From contig NZ_JADGDZ010000016.1 in assembly GCF_016744625.1 (NCBI RefSeq), positions 1-54,755 on the forward strand: DNA of 54,755 nucleotides, read 5' to 3'. How positions within the stretch are numbered: position 1 is the first letter of the stretch; each line of letters starts with the position of its first letter. Under the pieces are notes generated by a model. It was not told the origin of the DNA. It ran no database searches and was given only the letters and a program-made list of their open reading frames with translations. The translations under genes and the position numbers were made by a program. This DNA comes from Winogradskyella sp. (GTDB lineage Bacteria > Bacteroidota > Bacteroidia > Flavobacteriales > Flavobacteriaceae). Positions 25,897 to 36,330 of this stretch are shown here, piece after piece.

Positions 25897-27258
25897 CTAT
25901 TGCTGTGCTTTTAGAGCTTGTGCCTTTTTAGCAAACGCTTCAGATTTGCTAATATTATTTAAGGCCTTGTAAGCTATACTTAATTGGGAATAAAAATCAG
26001 CTTCCATATTAGGGTTGTCAATTAAAAAATCTAATCCCATTTCTAAGCTATTAATTGCTCTTTTATACTTTTCAGAATTATTGTTAGCTACAGCATTAAC
26101 TAAATACAAAATAGGTTGTGCAGGATATAGCTCCAAAGCATGTTCGCTATCATTTATAACTGCCTTATAATCCTTAATATCTAATTGAAGCAACAATACA
26201 TCTTTTATTAATTTAAAGTCATTAGGATCTTGCTTAAGCGCTTCCTTAAAATTTGACAAGGCTTTTACCTTATCACCAGCTTTTAAATAATACTGACCTA
26301 AATCGCTATGTGTTTGCGCATCTTTATTATCATCAACTAAAGTTGTAATGTCAATAAGATCAGATTCGTATTTTGGATTCTTAGCCACAAAAGCGACAAA
26401 GTCCTTTAAGACTTTAGCTTTAGCATCTGCATTAATATCGGTACTACTCAATGCTATTTTTACAGAGTTGATAGCATCATTTACTTTATTGTCTTGAAGA
26501 TAAAATTTATACAAAGCCAAATGCACAAATTTAGAGTCTGGCTTAGCCTTTAATAAGTTTTTAGCAGCTTTATAAGCATTTTTTCTGTCACCTGTTTGGC
26601 TATACCTATAAATGAGTTTTAGATGATTGTCCTCGTTATTAGGGTTATTTGCAATACGTTGTTCTAGATTTTCTATTCTGTCATCTGCATTACCTGTAAT
26701 ACTATAGATATCGTTACGCATCGCATCTCTAGATTCGCTAATACCTAACTCTGCATCTAACTCATCTAATAAACCTAAAGCTTGTTTGTATTTTTCCTCT
26801 CTAACATATAATGCTGCAAGATCTTCCTTATAGTCTGGATGATACTTTACAAGTTGTTTTATGGTTTTAATAGCGTTATTAATATCATCTTGCTGATAAT
26901 AGACATCGTAGAGTTCATCTAAAAACCATTCGTTATCTGGTTGCATGCTAATTGCCTTTTTTAAGGCATCTTCTGCTGCTCCAAAATTTTTAAGTTTGTT
27001 ATAATTTTTACCTAATTCGAAATAGATAACTGGTTTTTTGCTGTTTAGATTCAAACATTTTTGAAGCGCATCTACAGCACGATTATAGTTTTCTATTCCT
27101 TTTTGTTTTAAAGCTTCAAAGAAATATTCTTGAAATTCGTCTTCTACATTTCCTAAATCGTCATCTGGTCTTTTATTGAAATCGACTTGGGCAATAGCAA
27201 AGCTAGGCACTATAAAAAGTACCAAAAATAGTTTTGTTATTTTATAAGTTAATTTCAT
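25897..27258 (-). CDS. Periplasmic tetratricopeptide repeat protein
   Basis: A 453-residue protein with a signal peptide (to about residue 23, SFAIAQ) and at least eight TPR-like helical pairs spread to the C-terminus (for instance ALQKCLNLNSKKPVIYFELG and AEDALKKAISMQPDNEWFLD). No enzymatic motif. TPR arrays scaffold protein complexes. It precedes the DUF4292 and EnvC-like genes by 9 bp, so the three probably act together on envelope assembly. Confidence 0.88.
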   Translation of the reverse strand: MKLTYKITKLFLVLFIVPSFAIAQVDFNKRPDDDLGNVEDEFQEYFFEALKQKGIENYNRAVDALQKCLNLNSKKPVIYFELGKNYNKLKNFGAAEDALKKAISMQPDNEWFLDELYDVYYQQDDINNAIKTIKQLVKYHPDYKEDLAALYVREEKYKQALGLLDELDAELGISESRDAMRNDIYSITGNADDRIENLEQRIANNPNNEDNHLKLIYRYSQTGDRKNAYKAAKNLLKAKPDSKFVHLALYKFYLQDNKVNDAINSVKIALSSTDINADAKAKVLKDFVAFVAKNPKYESDLIDITTLVDDNKDAQTHSDLGQYYLKAGDKVKALSNFKEALKQDPNDFKLIKDVLLLQLDIKDYKAVINDSEHALELYPAQPILYLVNAVANNNSEKYKRAINSLEMGLDFLIDNPNMEADFYSQLSIAYKALNNISKSEAFAKKAQALKAQQ

Positions 27259-27357
27259 GATAGATTCTTCGTTATGCTCCGAATGATAAAGTAACTTTCA
27301 AAAGTTGTTCCAAACTATAAATTCCACTTCAACATGCACTGCGTTACTTATAGATTT

Positions 27358-28377
27358 TTATTCTAAAACCGTATAATCACCAATACTAATCTTAGTAAAC
27401 TTACCATTATACTTTACATAGTTGCCAATCATGGCCTCGTCTAAAGTAGCGTTTTTAATAGTCGTTTGGTTTTGAATTAAGCTATTTTTAACGCTTGAGT
27501 TTTCTATAACGCAATCACTTCCTATAGATACATGAGGTCCAACTGTTGTATTTCTTAATACTGTACCTTTTCCAATACAACAAGGTTCTATAACCGTTGA
27601 GTTGTCTAAAACGACAGAGTAATCAATTAATTGTTCTTCTTTATCAGCAGCTAAAAAGCCTAACATTTTTGCGTTAGTTTTTAGAGTAACGGCTTTATTT
27701 CCACAGTCCATCCACTCATCAACGGTTCCTGTCTTAAAAATTCTACCATCAGCCATCATACGTTTAATACCATCATTAATTTGGTATTCTCCGCCATTCA
27801 TTACGTTTTCATCTAATACTTCTTGTAGCTTTTCTTTTAATACAGCAACATCTTTAAAGTAATAAATACCGATTACTGCTTGGTCACTTACAAAGTTTTC
27901 TGGCTTTTCAACGAGCTCAACTATATTTTCATTGGAATCTAACTTCACTACTCCATAGGCTTCTGGATTTGCTACACGTTTTGTCCAAATAACGCTATCT
28001 GCAGATGGATCTAAATCAAACTCAGCTCTAATCAAAGTATCAGCATAAGCAATTACTGCAGGTCCTGATAAAGATGGTTTAGCACTCATTATGGCATGAC
28101 CTGTTCCTAAGGGCTGATCTTGCCTATAAATTGAGGCTTTAGCGCCTAAACCTTCTGCTAACTCAGTTAAACTTTCTACGACATCGTTTCCAAAAAAAGC
28201 TGGATCTCCTAAAACAAAAGCGATTTCTTCAATCGGTTGTTTTAAAACTTTAGCGATATCTTTTACTAAACGATGCACTATTGGTTGACCTGCAACCGGA
28301 ATTAATGGTTTGGGTACTGTTAAACTATGTGGTCTAAGGCGAGAACCTCTTCCTGCCATTGGTACTATTATTTTCAT
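27358..28377 (-). CDS. Sugar-phosphate nucleotidyltransferase with left-handed beta-helix tail
   Basis: A 339-residue protein. The N-terminal nucleotidyltransferase domain has the signature GRGSRLRPHSLTVPKPL and the second loop VEKP. The C-terminal 90 residues are hexapeptide repeats (IGKGTVLRNTTVGPHVSIGSDCVIENSSV). This matches RmlA/GlmU/ManC-like enzymes making NDP-sugars from NTP and sugar-1-phosphate; the sugar is not determined. It is followed at 24 bp spacing upstream by dut and the flippase gene, consistent with supply of polysaccharide precursors. Confidence 0.88.
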   Translation of the reverse strand: MKIIVPMAGRGSRLRPHSLTVPKPLIPVAGQPIVHRLVKDIAKVLKQPIEEIAFVLGDPAFFGNDVVESLTELAEGLGAKASIYRQDQPLGTGHAIMSAKPSLSGPAVIAYADTLIRAEFDLDPSADSVIWTKRVANPEAYGVVKLDSNENIVELVEKPENFVSDQAVIGIYYFKDVAVLKEKLQEVLDENVMNGGEYQINDGIKRMMADGRIFKTGTVDEWMDCGNKAVTLKTNAKMLGFLAADKEEQLIDYSVVLDNSTVIEPCCIGKGTVLRNTTVGPHVSIGSDCVIENSSVKNSLIQNQTTIKNATLDEAMIGNYVKYNGKFTKISIGDYTVLE

Positions 28378-28401
28378 ACTTTAAAAAGTTGATTTGTGTA
28401 T

Positions 28402-28836
28402 TTATTTGACTCCTGTACTTCCAAAACCGCCTTCACCTCTATCTGTTGAAGACAACTCTTCTGTTACTTCCCATTCTGCACGTTCGTGCTTTGCGATGAC
28501 TAATTGTGCAATACGTTCACCATTATTAATAGTGAAATCTTCATTAGAAAGATTGACTAAGATAACTCCTATTTCGCCTCTGTAATCTGCATCTATCGTT
28601 CCAGGTGCATTTAGTACTGTAATTCCTTTTTTAGCCGCTAATCCACTTCTTGGTCTTACTTGCGCTTCAATACCAACAGGAAGCTCTATAAACAAGCCTG
28701 TGCCAACTATAGTACGTTCTAGAGGTTTTAATATTCTAGATTCTGTTAAGCTTGCGCGTAAATCCATGCCAGCCGAAGCAATGGTTTCATAATGCGGTAA
28801 ATCGTGTCTGGATTTATTTATTATTTTAATATTCAT
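28402..28836 (-). CDS. dut: dUTP diphosphatase
   Basis: A 144-residue trimeric dUTPase with all five motifs: [38 protein letters not shown] and the C-terminal GGFGSTG loop. It hydrolyses dUTP to dUMP and pyrophosphate. It starts 2 bp after the flippase stop and is the middle gene of flippase-dut-nucleotidyltransferase. Confidence 0.97.
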   Translation of the reverse strand: MNIKIINKSRHDLPHYETIASAGMDLRASLTESRILKPLERTIVGTGLFIELPVGIEAQVRPRSGLAAKKGITVLNAPGTIDADYRGEIGVILVNLSNEDFTINNGERIAQLVIAKHERAEWEVTEELSSTDRGEGGFGSTGVK

Positions 28837-28838
28837 AT

Positions 28839-30314
28839 TCAGTTTTGTCTATTCGAGCGTTTTATAGCTTGTTTTAGTTGGTTCTTTTCCAACATAATAA
28901 CTAATCCCAAAAATACAATTAACATTACAATTCCTATAACGTAATCTTCTGGATATTGGTAGAATGATAGGAATGAAAAAACTATTGATATCATAAGGTA
29001 CAATCCTATTTTTTTGAGATTATAAGGAATTGGATAATATTTCCTTCCGAAATAAAAGGAGAAAAGCATCATAACAGCATAAGCGATTAGTGTTGCAATT
29101 GCTGAAGCTCCATAGCCATAGTCTTCAATAAATATAAAGTTAATGATTAAGGTTATCAACGCACCAATGACAGAAATATAGGCTCCAAACCGTGTTCTAT
29201 CTGTAATTTTATACCATACAGAGAGATTGTGGTAAATGCCTAGACAAAAATTAGCAAGAAGTATTATTGGTACAATCCACATGGCTTCCCAATAGGCTTC
29301 ACTTCTTATAATATATGGTTTTAAAACATGTGCAAAAACTACTACAGTTAATAGAATAATTGATCCAAAAGCCACAAAAAACTCTAAAATATTTGCATAG
29401 TTTTTTTGTGGGTTTTTAGTCTTTGCATGACTGAAAAAATACGGTTCTATGCCCAAGCGATATGCAGTTGCAAATAAGGTCATAAATAAAGCTAGTTTAT
29501 AACAGGCGGAATACATACCTATTTCAGTGTCTGCTACATTTGCTGGTAATAATTCCTTTAGTAAGATTCTGTCAAACGTTTCGTTAATTGAAAACGCAAT
29601 ACCAGCAATTAATACTGGGACTGCATAATGCATCATTTGTTTCCATAAAGTCTTACTAAACTTATAATTAAGTTTTACATAAAACGAAAACATCAAAATT
29701 AAAGTAAAAGCACTAGCAATTAAATTTGCAATGAATATATAACTGACTTCAAAGTTAGGCTTGTATATACTATTGAAGAATCCGCCCTTTTGAGTCAAAT
29801 CTTTTAAAGCCAACAAGAAAAATAGGTTTAAACCAATATTAATAATGACATTAATGATTTTTATTATAGCATAACGCATTGGTTTTTGGTTGGCACGAAG
29901 CCATGCAAACGGAATAATTACCAAAGCATCTAAAAGCAATATCCAAATAACAAGATTTATATACTTTACATCTATATTGATGTAATTAGCAATTTGATTT
30001 TGAAATATTAAGGCTATAACAAAAAAGCCTAAAGAAGATAGTATCAAAGAAATCGTTGATGTACCTACAACAGCGTTCTTATCGTCCTCTTTATTAAAAA
30101 AGCGGAAGAATGCGGTTTCCATTCCATAAGCCAATATAACATTGAATAAGACGAAATACGAAAAGATGACTGAGACTTTACCATATTCAGCAGGACTAGA
30201 AAGTACATCTGGACTTGTGTAAAGCGGTACTAATAAAAAGCTCAACATTCTAGGCAACACCGTTGCTAAACCATAAATGAATGTTTGTTTAAAAAGTGAT
30301 TTGAATCCGCTCAA
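28839..30314 (-). CDS. Oligosaccharide flippase family (MATE/Wzx-like) membrane protein
   Basis: A 491-residue integral membrane protein with about 14 hydrophobic segments and the N-terminal [20 protein letters not shown] typical of the polysaccharide biosynthesis (Wzx-like) family. It would flip lipid-linked sugars across the inner membrane. The start codon is TTG at 30314, chosen because the family N-terminus begins exactly there and no ATG is available. First gene of the flippase-dut-nucleotidyltransferase group, with a -7 box 22 bp upstream. Confidence 0.88.
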   Translation of the reverse strand: MSGFKSLFKQTFIYGLATVLPRMLSFLLVPLYTSPDVLSSPAEYGKVSVIFSYFVLFNVILAYGMETAFFRFFNKEDDKNAVVGTSTISLILSSLGFFVIALIFQNQIANYINIDVKYINLVIWILLLDALVIIPFAWLRANQKPMRYAIIKIINVIINIGLNLFFLLALKDLTQKGGFFNSIYKPNFEVSYIFIANLIASAFTLILMFSFYVKLNYKFSKTLWKQMMHYAVPVLIAGIAFSINETFDRILLKELLPANVADTEIGMYSACYKLALFMTLFATAYRLGIEPYFFSHAKTKNPQKNYANILEFFVAFGSIILLTVVVFAHVLKPYIIRSEAYWEAMWIVPIILLANFCLGIYHNLSVWYKITDRTRFGAYISVIGALITLIINFIFIEDYGYGASAIATLIAYAVMMLFSFYFGRKYYPIPYNLKKIGLYLMISIVFSFLSFYQYPEDYVIGIVMLIVFLGLVIMLEKNQLKQAIKRSNRQN

Positions 30315-30336
30315 TCTGAATAATAATTATGAATCT

Positions 30337-30344
30337 CAAAAGTA
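30337..30344 (-). promoter_or_regulatory. -7 box for flippase operon
   Basis: TACTTTTG on the minus strand, 22 bp upstream of the TTG start. Confidence 0.45.
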
Positions 30345-30376
30345 TTAAATATATATTGGTCTTTTAGACAGATAAA

Positions 30377-30404
30377 ACAAAAAAGCCTTGCTTAAAAGCA
30401 AGGC
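30377..30404 (-). terminator. Terminator after the unknown lipoprotein gene
   Basis: GCCTTGCT (30385-30392) pairs with AGCAAGGC (30397-30404), followed on the minus strand by a T-run. It separates the 178-residue lipoprotein gene from the flippase operon. Confidence 0.88.
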
Positions 30405-30427
30405 CTGTTAAAAGTATATTTTAAATT

Positions 30428-30964
30428 CTAGTTGTCATCTTCTTCTTCATCGAGAGATGCCATTCCAGATGAGGCTCCTTTGGTATAAATTGATGGTAAA
30501 CCATTTTCGTAATAAGTTCCTGCTACTTCATTAAGCGTTGCAATCTTATAATATTTTGCTTGTCCATTTTCAGAATAACTTAATACACATTCATTATCAG
30601 CCAAAATAAATGGATAATCTGCTGGTTTTTCTGCTTTCGTAAACGTATAATCACGAGATGGGTTCTTTAAAACGGCAATGTATTTACCTTCATTTTTAAC
30701 GAGTTTCCCCTTAAGGTTTCTAAAATAGACATCATTAAAAACAATATTTTCTTTCACATTAGAAATAGGAATAAAAACATTTATTCCGGTACCTCCAACT
30801 TTGATGCCTGCGTACCATTCCTGAAAAGAAACAGGTTTAACTTTAAATGGTGCTTGCTCTTCAAATGTTGTAGTAGCTATTTCTTTATGACTTGCACACT
30901 GAAAAGTAGTTGCAAAGATAACAGCGAAAACTATGGCGTAGGTCGCCTTTTTTAGCTTCTTCAT
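30428..30964 (-). CDS. Hypothetical envelope protein of unknown function
   Basis: I cannot name a family. The 178-residue protein has a signal-like N-terminus (KKATYAIVFAVIFATTFQC) with a weak lipobox at C23, a beta-rich middle (FQEWYAGIKVGGTGINVFIPI) and a very acidic tail (LDEEEDDN). It is monocistronic: the atp terminator lies upstream and its own terminator downstream. Confidence 0.75.
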   Translation of the reverse strand: MKKLKKATYAIVFAVIFATTFQCASHKEIATTTFEEQAPFKVKPVSFQEWYAGIKVGGTGINVFIPISNVKENIVFNDVYFRNLKGKLVKNEGKYIAVLKNPSRDYTFTKAEKPADYPFILADNECVLSYSENGQAKYYKIATLNEVAGTYYENGLPSIYTKGASSGMASLDEEEDDN

Positions 30965-31069
30965 ATTAAGTAGGTTAAGATTTGGAGGAGCAATATATAT
31001 ATTAATATTCTTTTTATCGGCTTTAAATGTGTTTAATCGATGAAATGCAAGGTCTTCAATTGAAGATAT

Positions 31070-31100
31070 AAAAAAACCTAACTCGGAAGAGTCAGGTTTT
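31070..31100 (-). terminator. Terminator of the atp operon
   Basis: AAAACCTGACTC pairs with GAGTTAGGTTTT over TTCC (minus sense), the odd pair being a G-U wobble only on the minus strand, then seven T. It lies 43 bp after atpG. Confidence 0.9.
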
Positions 31101-31142
31101 ATAATATTTAAGATACTGAAAACATGTTCAGTATGGTAAATT

Positions 31143-32003
31143 CTAGTTGTTCAATGCCTCAGCACCACCAACAATCTCAAGGATCTCATTAGTAATAGCT
31201 GCTTGTCTTGCTTTGTTATAAGTTAACTTTAATTGATCTCTCAATTCAGTTGCATTATCAGTTGCTTTATGCATTGCTGTCATACGAGCACCATGTTCTG
31301 AAGCAAAAGAATCTCTAATCCCTTTAAACAATTGTGTTTTTAATGACTTTGGAATTAATGCTTCAACAATTTCTTGTTTAGATGGTTCAAATAGATAATC
31401 TGAATTTACATTAGCTTCACCTTCCATTGGCACAATCGGTAAAAACTGTTCCGTCATTACTATTTGTGTCGCTGCATTTTTAAAGTTATTGTAAACTAAT
31501 TCAATTTTATCAAATTCACCTTCAGCAAATTTTTCCATCAACATTTCTGCAATGTCAGCAACATTATCAAACGTTAAATCGTCAAATACTTCACTCTTAT
31601 TTGCAATAACTCTGTTTTGCTTAGCAAAAGCATCATTTGCTTTTTTACCAATAGCTAAAACAGATACGTTTTTATCACCATAAACATCATTAATCAAAGC
31701 ATTTGTTTGCTTAATAATATTAGAGTTAAACGCTCCGCACAAACCTCTGTTAGATGTAATAGCAACAACTAAAACATTTTCTACTTCTCTTTGTGCTGAA
31801 TATTTACTTCCAGAATCTGCATCTAAAGTTGTACTTAAAGTCTGAAGTAATTCTGTTAACTTATTAGAGTAAGGACGCATCGCAGTAATAGCATCTTGGG
31901 CTTTCTTTAATTTAGCAGCAGATACCATTTTCATAGCACTAGTAATCTGCATCGTTGATGATACCGATGATATTCTGTTACGTATTTCTTTTAAGTTTGC
32001 CAT
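31143..32003 (-). CDS. atpG: F1Fo ATP synthase subunit gamma
   Basis: A 286-residue central-stalk subunit. The N-terminus ANLKEIRNRISSVSSTMQITSAMKMVSAAKL and the C-terminus AMHKATDNATELRDQLKLTYNKARQAAIT form the coiled coil that rotates inside alpha3beta3. It is the last gene of the block; atpD and atpC do not follow. The 78-bp spacer to atpA holds a 10-bp inverted repeat. Confidence 0.97.
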   Translation of the reverse strand: MANLKEIRNRISSVSSTMQITSAMKMVSAAKLKKAQDAITAMRPYSNKLTELLQTLSTTLDADSGSKYSAQREVENVLVVAITSNRGLCGAFNSNIIKQTNALINDVYGDKNVSVLAIGKKANDAFAKQNRVIANKSEVFDDLTFDNVADIAEMLMEKFAEGEFDKIELVYNNFKNAATQIVMTEQFLPIVPMEGEANVNSDYLFEPSKQEIVEALIPKSLKTQLFKGIRDSFASEHGARMTAMHKATDNATELRDQLKLTYNKARQAAITNEILEIVGGAEALNN

Positions 32004-32030
32004 AAAACTAGTTATGAATTATGAGTTTGA

Positions 32031-32064
32031 AGTTATGAGTGAGAAAAACTCTGAACTCATAACT
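32031..32064. repeat. Inverted repeat in the atpA-atpG spacer
   Basis: AGTTATGAGT (32031-32040) and ACTCATAACT (32055-32064) are perfect inverses around 14 bp, within a stretch of repeated GTTATGA and AACTCTGAAC words. Confidence 0.6.
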
Positions 32065-32081
32065 CTAAACTCTGAACTTTT

Positions 32082-33662
32082 TTATCCTCTATATTTTCCT
32101 GAAAGATCTTTTGCTACAGTTGTTAATGTATCAATAACCTCATCAGTTAATTTACCAGCTTTTAAAGTACTTAGCACATCACTATGCTTTGCGTTTAAGA
32201 ACTCAAGGTAATCACGTTGGAATTCTTTCACTTTCTCAACAGGAACATCTCTTAACAAGTTCTTAGAACCAGCGTAGATAATAGCAACCTGATCTTCCAC
32301 TTTAAAAGGATCGTTTTGTGCTTGCTTTAAGATTTCAACATTACGCTTTCCTTTGTTAATTACATTTAAAGTAACAGCATCTAAATCTGAACCAAACTTA
32401 GCAAACGCTTCTAATTCACGATACTGAGCTTGATCTAATTTTAATGTTCCAGATACTTTCTTCATTGATTTAATCTGTGCATTACCACCAACACGAGATA
32501 CAGATATACCTACGTTAATTGCTGGACGTACACCAGAGTTAAATAAATCACCATCTAAGAAAATCTGACCATCTGTAATAGAAATTACGTTGGTTGGAAT
32601 ATAGGCAGAAACGTCACCTGCTTGTGTTTCAATAATTGGTAATGCTGTTAAAGAACCTCCGCCTTTTACCATTGGCTTTAAACTTTCTGGTAAATCGTTC
32701 ATTTCTTTAGCAATAGCATCATTATTTATGATTTTTGCCGAACGCTCTAACAATCTTGAGTGTAAATAAAATACATCACCAGGATATGCTTCACGTCCTG
32801 GAGGACGTCTCAATAATAAAGATACCTCACGGTAAGCAACGGCTTGTTTTGATAAATCATCAAATACAATTAATGCTGGTCTACCAGTATCTCTAAAATA
32901 CTCACCAATAGATGCTCCTGTCATTGGTGCATAAACTTGCATTGCAGCAGGATCTGATGCATTTGCAGCTACTATTGTTGTATATGCTAAAGCTCCTTTT
33001 TCTTCTAAAGTCTTAGCAATTAAAGCCACTGTTGAAGCCTTTTGACCTACAGCAACATATATACAATATACAGGCTCACCTGCATCGAAAAATTCTTTTT
33101 GATTTAAGATTGCATCAATACAAACAGCAGTCTTACCTGTTTGTCTGTCACCAATTACCAACTCACGTTGTCCTCTACCAACTGGGATCATAGCATCAAT
33201 TGCTTTAATTCCTGTTTGTAACGGCTCTGTTACTGGTTCTCTGTAGATAACACCTGGTGCTTTACGCTCTAAAGGCATTTCATAAGTTTCGCCAGCGATT
33301 GGTCCTTTACCATCAATTGGATTACCTAAAGTATCTACAACACGTCCAACGATACCTTCACCTACTTTTACAGATGCGATACGAGATGTACGTTTCACAG
33401 TAGATCCTTCTTTTACTCCTACTGAAGTACCTAAAAGTACAATACCAACATTATCTTCTTCAAGGTTAAGTACGATACCTTCTGCACCACCTTCGAATTC
33501 AACTAATTCGCCATATTCTGCGTTAGCTAATCCGTAAGCACGTACGATACCATCACCTACAGTTAATACTGTTCCTACTTCGTCTAATGAAGCTCCTGCT
33601 TCAAAACCTGAAAGTTGTTGTTTTAAGATTGCTGATATTTCAGCTGGTTTTACTTCTGCCAT
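32082..33662 (-). CDS. atpA: F1Fo ATP synthase subunit alpha
   Basis: A 526-residue alpha subunit with Walker A GDRQTGKT, the [14 protein letters not shown] segment and [26 protein letters not shown]. It forms the hexamer with beta (not encoded here) and holds the non-catalytic nucleotide sites. Length and motif content are normal. Confidence 0.98.
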   Translation of the reverse strand: MAEVKPAEISAILKQQLSGFEAGASLDEVGTVLTVGDGIVRAYGLANAEYGELVEFEGGAEGIVLNLEEDNVGIVLLGTSVGVKEGSTVKRTSRIASVKVGEGIVGRVVDTLGNPIDGKGPIAGETYEMPLERKAPGVIYREPVTEPLQTGIKAIDAMIPVGRGQRELVIGDRQTGKTAVCIDAILNQKEFFDAGEPVYCIYVAVGQKASTVALIAKTLEEKGALAYTTIVAANASDPAAMQVYAPMTGASIGEYFRDTGRPALIVFDDLSKQAVAYREVSLLLRRPPGREAYPGDVFYLHSRLLERSAKIINNDAIAKEMNDLPESLKPMVKGGGSLTALPIIETQAGDVSAYIPTNVISITDGQIFLDGDLFNSGVRPAINVGISVSRVGGNAQIKSMKKVSGTLKLDQAQYRELEAFAKFGSDLDAVTLNVINKGKRNVEILKQAQNDPFKVEDQVAIIYAGSKNLLRDVPVEKVKEFQRDYLEFLNAKHSDVLSTLKAGKLTDEVIDTLTTVAKDLSGKYRG

Positions 33663-33667
33663 TTTTA

Positions 33668-33699
33668 TTAGTCTTTAGCTTTTAGCTGTTAGTCTTTAG
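33668..33699. repeat. Direct repeats in the atpH-atpA spacer
   Basis: TTAGTCTTTAG occurs at 33668-33678 and 33689-33699 with TTTTAGCTG between them. Together with the atpA-atpG spacer this shows simple-repeat growth inside the operon. Confidence 0.5.
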
Positions 33700-33723
33700 A
33701 AAGCACTAACCTAAAAACAATAA

Positions 33724-34260
33724 TTAATTTAATGTAAATTCTCTTTTTAATTTATCGAGCTTATTTGCGATACTAGCATTATACTGAATATCTCCAACTC
33801 GTAATATGAAACCACCTAAAATGCTTTCATCTATAATATTTTCTACTTCTGCTTCCTTACCAGTAAGTTCTTTTACTTTAGCTAATACTTTAGTTTTTAA
33901 ATCATCGGATAAAGGCACTGCTGTAGTTACTGTTGCAACCTGAGAACCTCTCATCTGATCGTATAACTGTGTATAACTAGCAGCTACATCATTTAAAAGT
34001 GCTAGTCTCTTATTAGAAATTAAAGTATCTATTAGATTAGTTGTAGCAACATTAGCATCTTTAAATATTGATGTTAGTACAGCTTTCTTATCTGAAGATC
34101 TCACTACAGGACTTTGAAGCATCTGATTTAAATCTTCACTCTGAGCGATTGCGTTAGTAATAGATTTCATATCACCATTAACCGCGTCAGCAGACTTTTG
34201 ATCTGTTGCAAGGCTTAAAACTGCTTTAGCATATCGTATTGCTGCTCTTGATCCTGACAT
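33724..34260 (-). CDS. atpH: F1Fo ATP synthase subunit delta
   Basis: A 178-residue peripheral-stalk subunit: RYAKAVLSLATDQKSADAV at the N-terminus, and the C-terminal IDESILGGFILRVGDIQYNASIANKLDKLKR. It connects F1 alpha to the b stalk. It starts 5 bp after atpF. Confidence 0.95.
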   Translation of the reverse strand: MSGSRAAIRYAKAVLSLATDQKSADAVNGDMKSITNAIAQSEDLNQMLQSPVVRSSDKKAVLTSIFKDANVATTNLIDTLISNKRLALLNDVAASYTQLYDQMRGSQVATVTTAVPLSDDLKTKVLAKVKELTGKEAEVENIIDESILGGFILRVGDIQYNASIANKLDKLKREFTLN

Positions 34261-34265
34261 TTATC

Positions 34266-34760
34266 TTAGTTTAAAGTTGCTTCACCTAACATATCTTCAA
34301 CCAACTTAAGTTGTTTGTCTTTGTTAGATAATTCCTCACGTACTACTTTCTCAGCAATGCTTAATGACAAACCTGCAACATGACTTTTTAATTCTGCCAT
34401 AGCTGCTTTCTTTTCACTCTCAATTGCTGTTTGCGCCTGCTCAATCATTTTGCTTGCTTGTGCTTGCGCTTCTTCTTTAGCATCTGAAACGATTTTATTC
34501 TTCATATCACGAGCATCTTTTAACATCGCTTCGCGCTCTGCACGTGCTTCTTGTAAAATACGTTCGTTATCTGCGTGAAGGTTTTGCATTTCTAATTTTG
34601 CTTTTTCAGCAGAAGCTAACGCGTCTTTAATACCTCCTTCTCTTTCTTCAACAGCTCCAAGAATAGGTTTCCAAGCGAATTTTCTTAAAAGAAAAAGTAA
34701 TATTAAAAATGTAATTAACGTCCAAAAGACAAGTCCTAATTCCGGTGTAATTAAATCCAT
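34266..34760 (-). CDS. atpF: F1Fo ATP synthase subunit b
   Basis: A 164-residue b subunit with one N-terminal membrane helix (LGLVFWTLITFLILLFLL) followed by a long charged helix (EREGGIKDALASAEKAKLEM onwards). It is the stator stalk. A hairpin separates it from atpE. Confidence 0.95.
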   Translation of the reverse strand: MDLITPELGLVFWTLITFLILLFLLRKFAWKPILGAVEEREGGIKDALASAEKAKLEMQNLHADNERILQEARAEREAMLKDARDMKNKIVSDAKEEAQAQASKMIEQAQTAIESEKKAAMAELKSHVAGLSLSIAEKVVREELSNKDKQLKLVEDMLGEATLN

Positions 34761-34824
34761 TCTATTTTGTTTTAAATAACTTAAATTTTATTCTCCTCTG
34801 CTAAAACACAATGAAGAATGATAT

Positions 34825-34858
34825 AAAATACAGAAGCAACCAACCGTTACTTCTGTAT
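34825..34858 (-). promoter_or_regulatory. Intercistronic hairpin between atpE and atpF
   Basis: On the minus strand ATACAGAAGTAAC pairs with GTTGCTTCTGTAT over a 5-base loop (13 bp, one G-U), followed by TTTTATAT. It lies 11 bp after the atpE stop. It looks like a leaky terminator or a 3' stabiliser that would raise atpE message over the distal genes. Confidence 0.6.
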
Positions 34859-34868
34859 CTTAAATGTC

Positions 34869-35093
<225 letters not shown>

Positions 35094-35097
35094 TTAA

Positions 35098-36186
35098 TTA
35101 ATGATGTTCTTCCTCTGTTGCCATCCCAAAATAAAGGGCTGACAATATTGTAAATATATATGCCTGTATAGCCGTTACAATAACTTCGATAACTGTAATA
35201 AACAATGAGAATGCTACAGATACTGGTGCAATTGCGTAAGACTTAAATACAAATATTAATGACATTAATGCTAAAATGATAACGTGACCTGCTGTAATGT
35301 TAGCAAACAAACGAATCATTAATGAGATAGGCTTAACAAACATTCCAATAATCTCAATTGGCATTAAAAATATTTTCATTGGCACTGGTACTCCTGGCAT
35401 CCAAAAGATGTGTTTCCAGTAGTTTTTGTTACCACTAAATGTTGTGATGATAAATGTAATAGTAGCTAGTGTAAATGTAAACGCAATATTTCCACTTAAG
35501 TTAGCTCCATTAAAGAATGGTATTAGTCCAAAGATATTGTTAATCCATATAAAGAAAAATATAGTCAATAAATATGGCATATATCTTTTGTACTTGTGCT
35601 CACCAATCATTGGTTTCCCTATTTCATCGCGAACAAATACAATTAAGGGTTCTACAAAACTAGCAATCCCAGATGGAACATAGTTTTCTGATTTTTTATA
35701 ACGACGTGCCGCCATAAAGAATATGTACAATAATAATGCAACAGAAACCCACATCATAAAGACATTTCTAGTAATAGACATATCAAATTTTGGTCTGTGT
35801 GCGTTTGTTGGGTGGTGTTCTGCATCGTATACTACAGTAGTTGCTCCTTCGTCTAGAACGTAAACTTTTTCGTGAACGTTAACAAAACGTTGACCATTTT
35901 TCTCTACAATAACTTCACCATTATAATCGTGGTGAAACTCTGAAGATGAAAATGTCGTAAATCCTTTATCTGTATAAGTTATAACAGGAAGCGGAATTGT
36001 AACACCATGACCGTTCCAGTCAAATAAGTGCATTCCGTAGGCATCCTTAACGTGATGAAGAATCATCTCTTTAGGATCGAATTTTTCGTCGTCTCCTCCT
36101 TCTTTTGTTTCAGAGGCAAAACCAATATTAAATACGGTTAAAAATAGCGCAGATAATATGATGTTTTTAAAGGTGCTTATTCTCAT
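35098..36186 (-). CDS. atpB: F1Fo ATP synthase subunit a
   Basis: A 362-residue a subunit from ATG 36186. It has an N-terminal signal-like segment (FKNIILSALFLTVFNIGFAS) and a periplasmic insert of about 100 residues rich in His and Asp, as usual in Bacteroidetes. The membrane part holds SLMIRLFANITAGH with the essential Arg. An in-frame ATG at 36258 would add 24 residues, but the promoter -7 box at 36225-36232 would then lie inside the gene. Confidence 0.93.
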   Translation of the reverse strand: MRISTFKNIILSALFLTVFNIGFASETKEGGDDEKFDPKEMILHHVKDAYGMHLFDWNGHGVTIPLPVITYTDKGFTTFSSSEFHHDYNGEVIVEKNGQRFVNVHEKVYVLDEGATTVVYDAEHHPTNAHRPKFDMSITRNVFMMWVSVALLLYIFFMAARRYKKSENYVPSGIASFVEPLIVFVRDEIGKPMIGEHKYKRYMPYLLTIFFFIWINNIFGLIPFFNGANLSGNIAFTFTLATITFIITTFSGNKNYWKHIFWMPGVPVPMKIFLMPIEIIGMFVKPISLMIRLFANITAGHVIILALMSLIFVFKSYAIAPVSVAFSLFITVIEVIVTAIQAYIFTILSALYFGMATEEEHH

Positions 36187-36224
36187 TCTAATGGGCTTAA
36201 AAATACCTTGCTTTAAATTCGGTG

Positions 36225-36232
36225 CAAATGTA
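36225..36232 (-). promoter_or_regulatory. -7 box for atpB and downstream atp genes
   Basis: TACATTTG on the minus strand with TTTG about 19 bp further upstream. It gives the structural atp genes their own promoter inside the larger block. Confidence 0.6.
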
Positions 36233-36330
36233 CATACATTATATGAATTCACAAACAATAATTTTGCGATAATTTTAGATGTCTTTTTATCGATTAAAAC
36301 TGCTGATTAATAGACCTTTTAAAATAATTC

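Noticed and set aside
36187..36258. 24-residue N-terminal extension of atpB
   Set aside because: A good -7 box lies within it and the signal-like segment starts properly at 36186.
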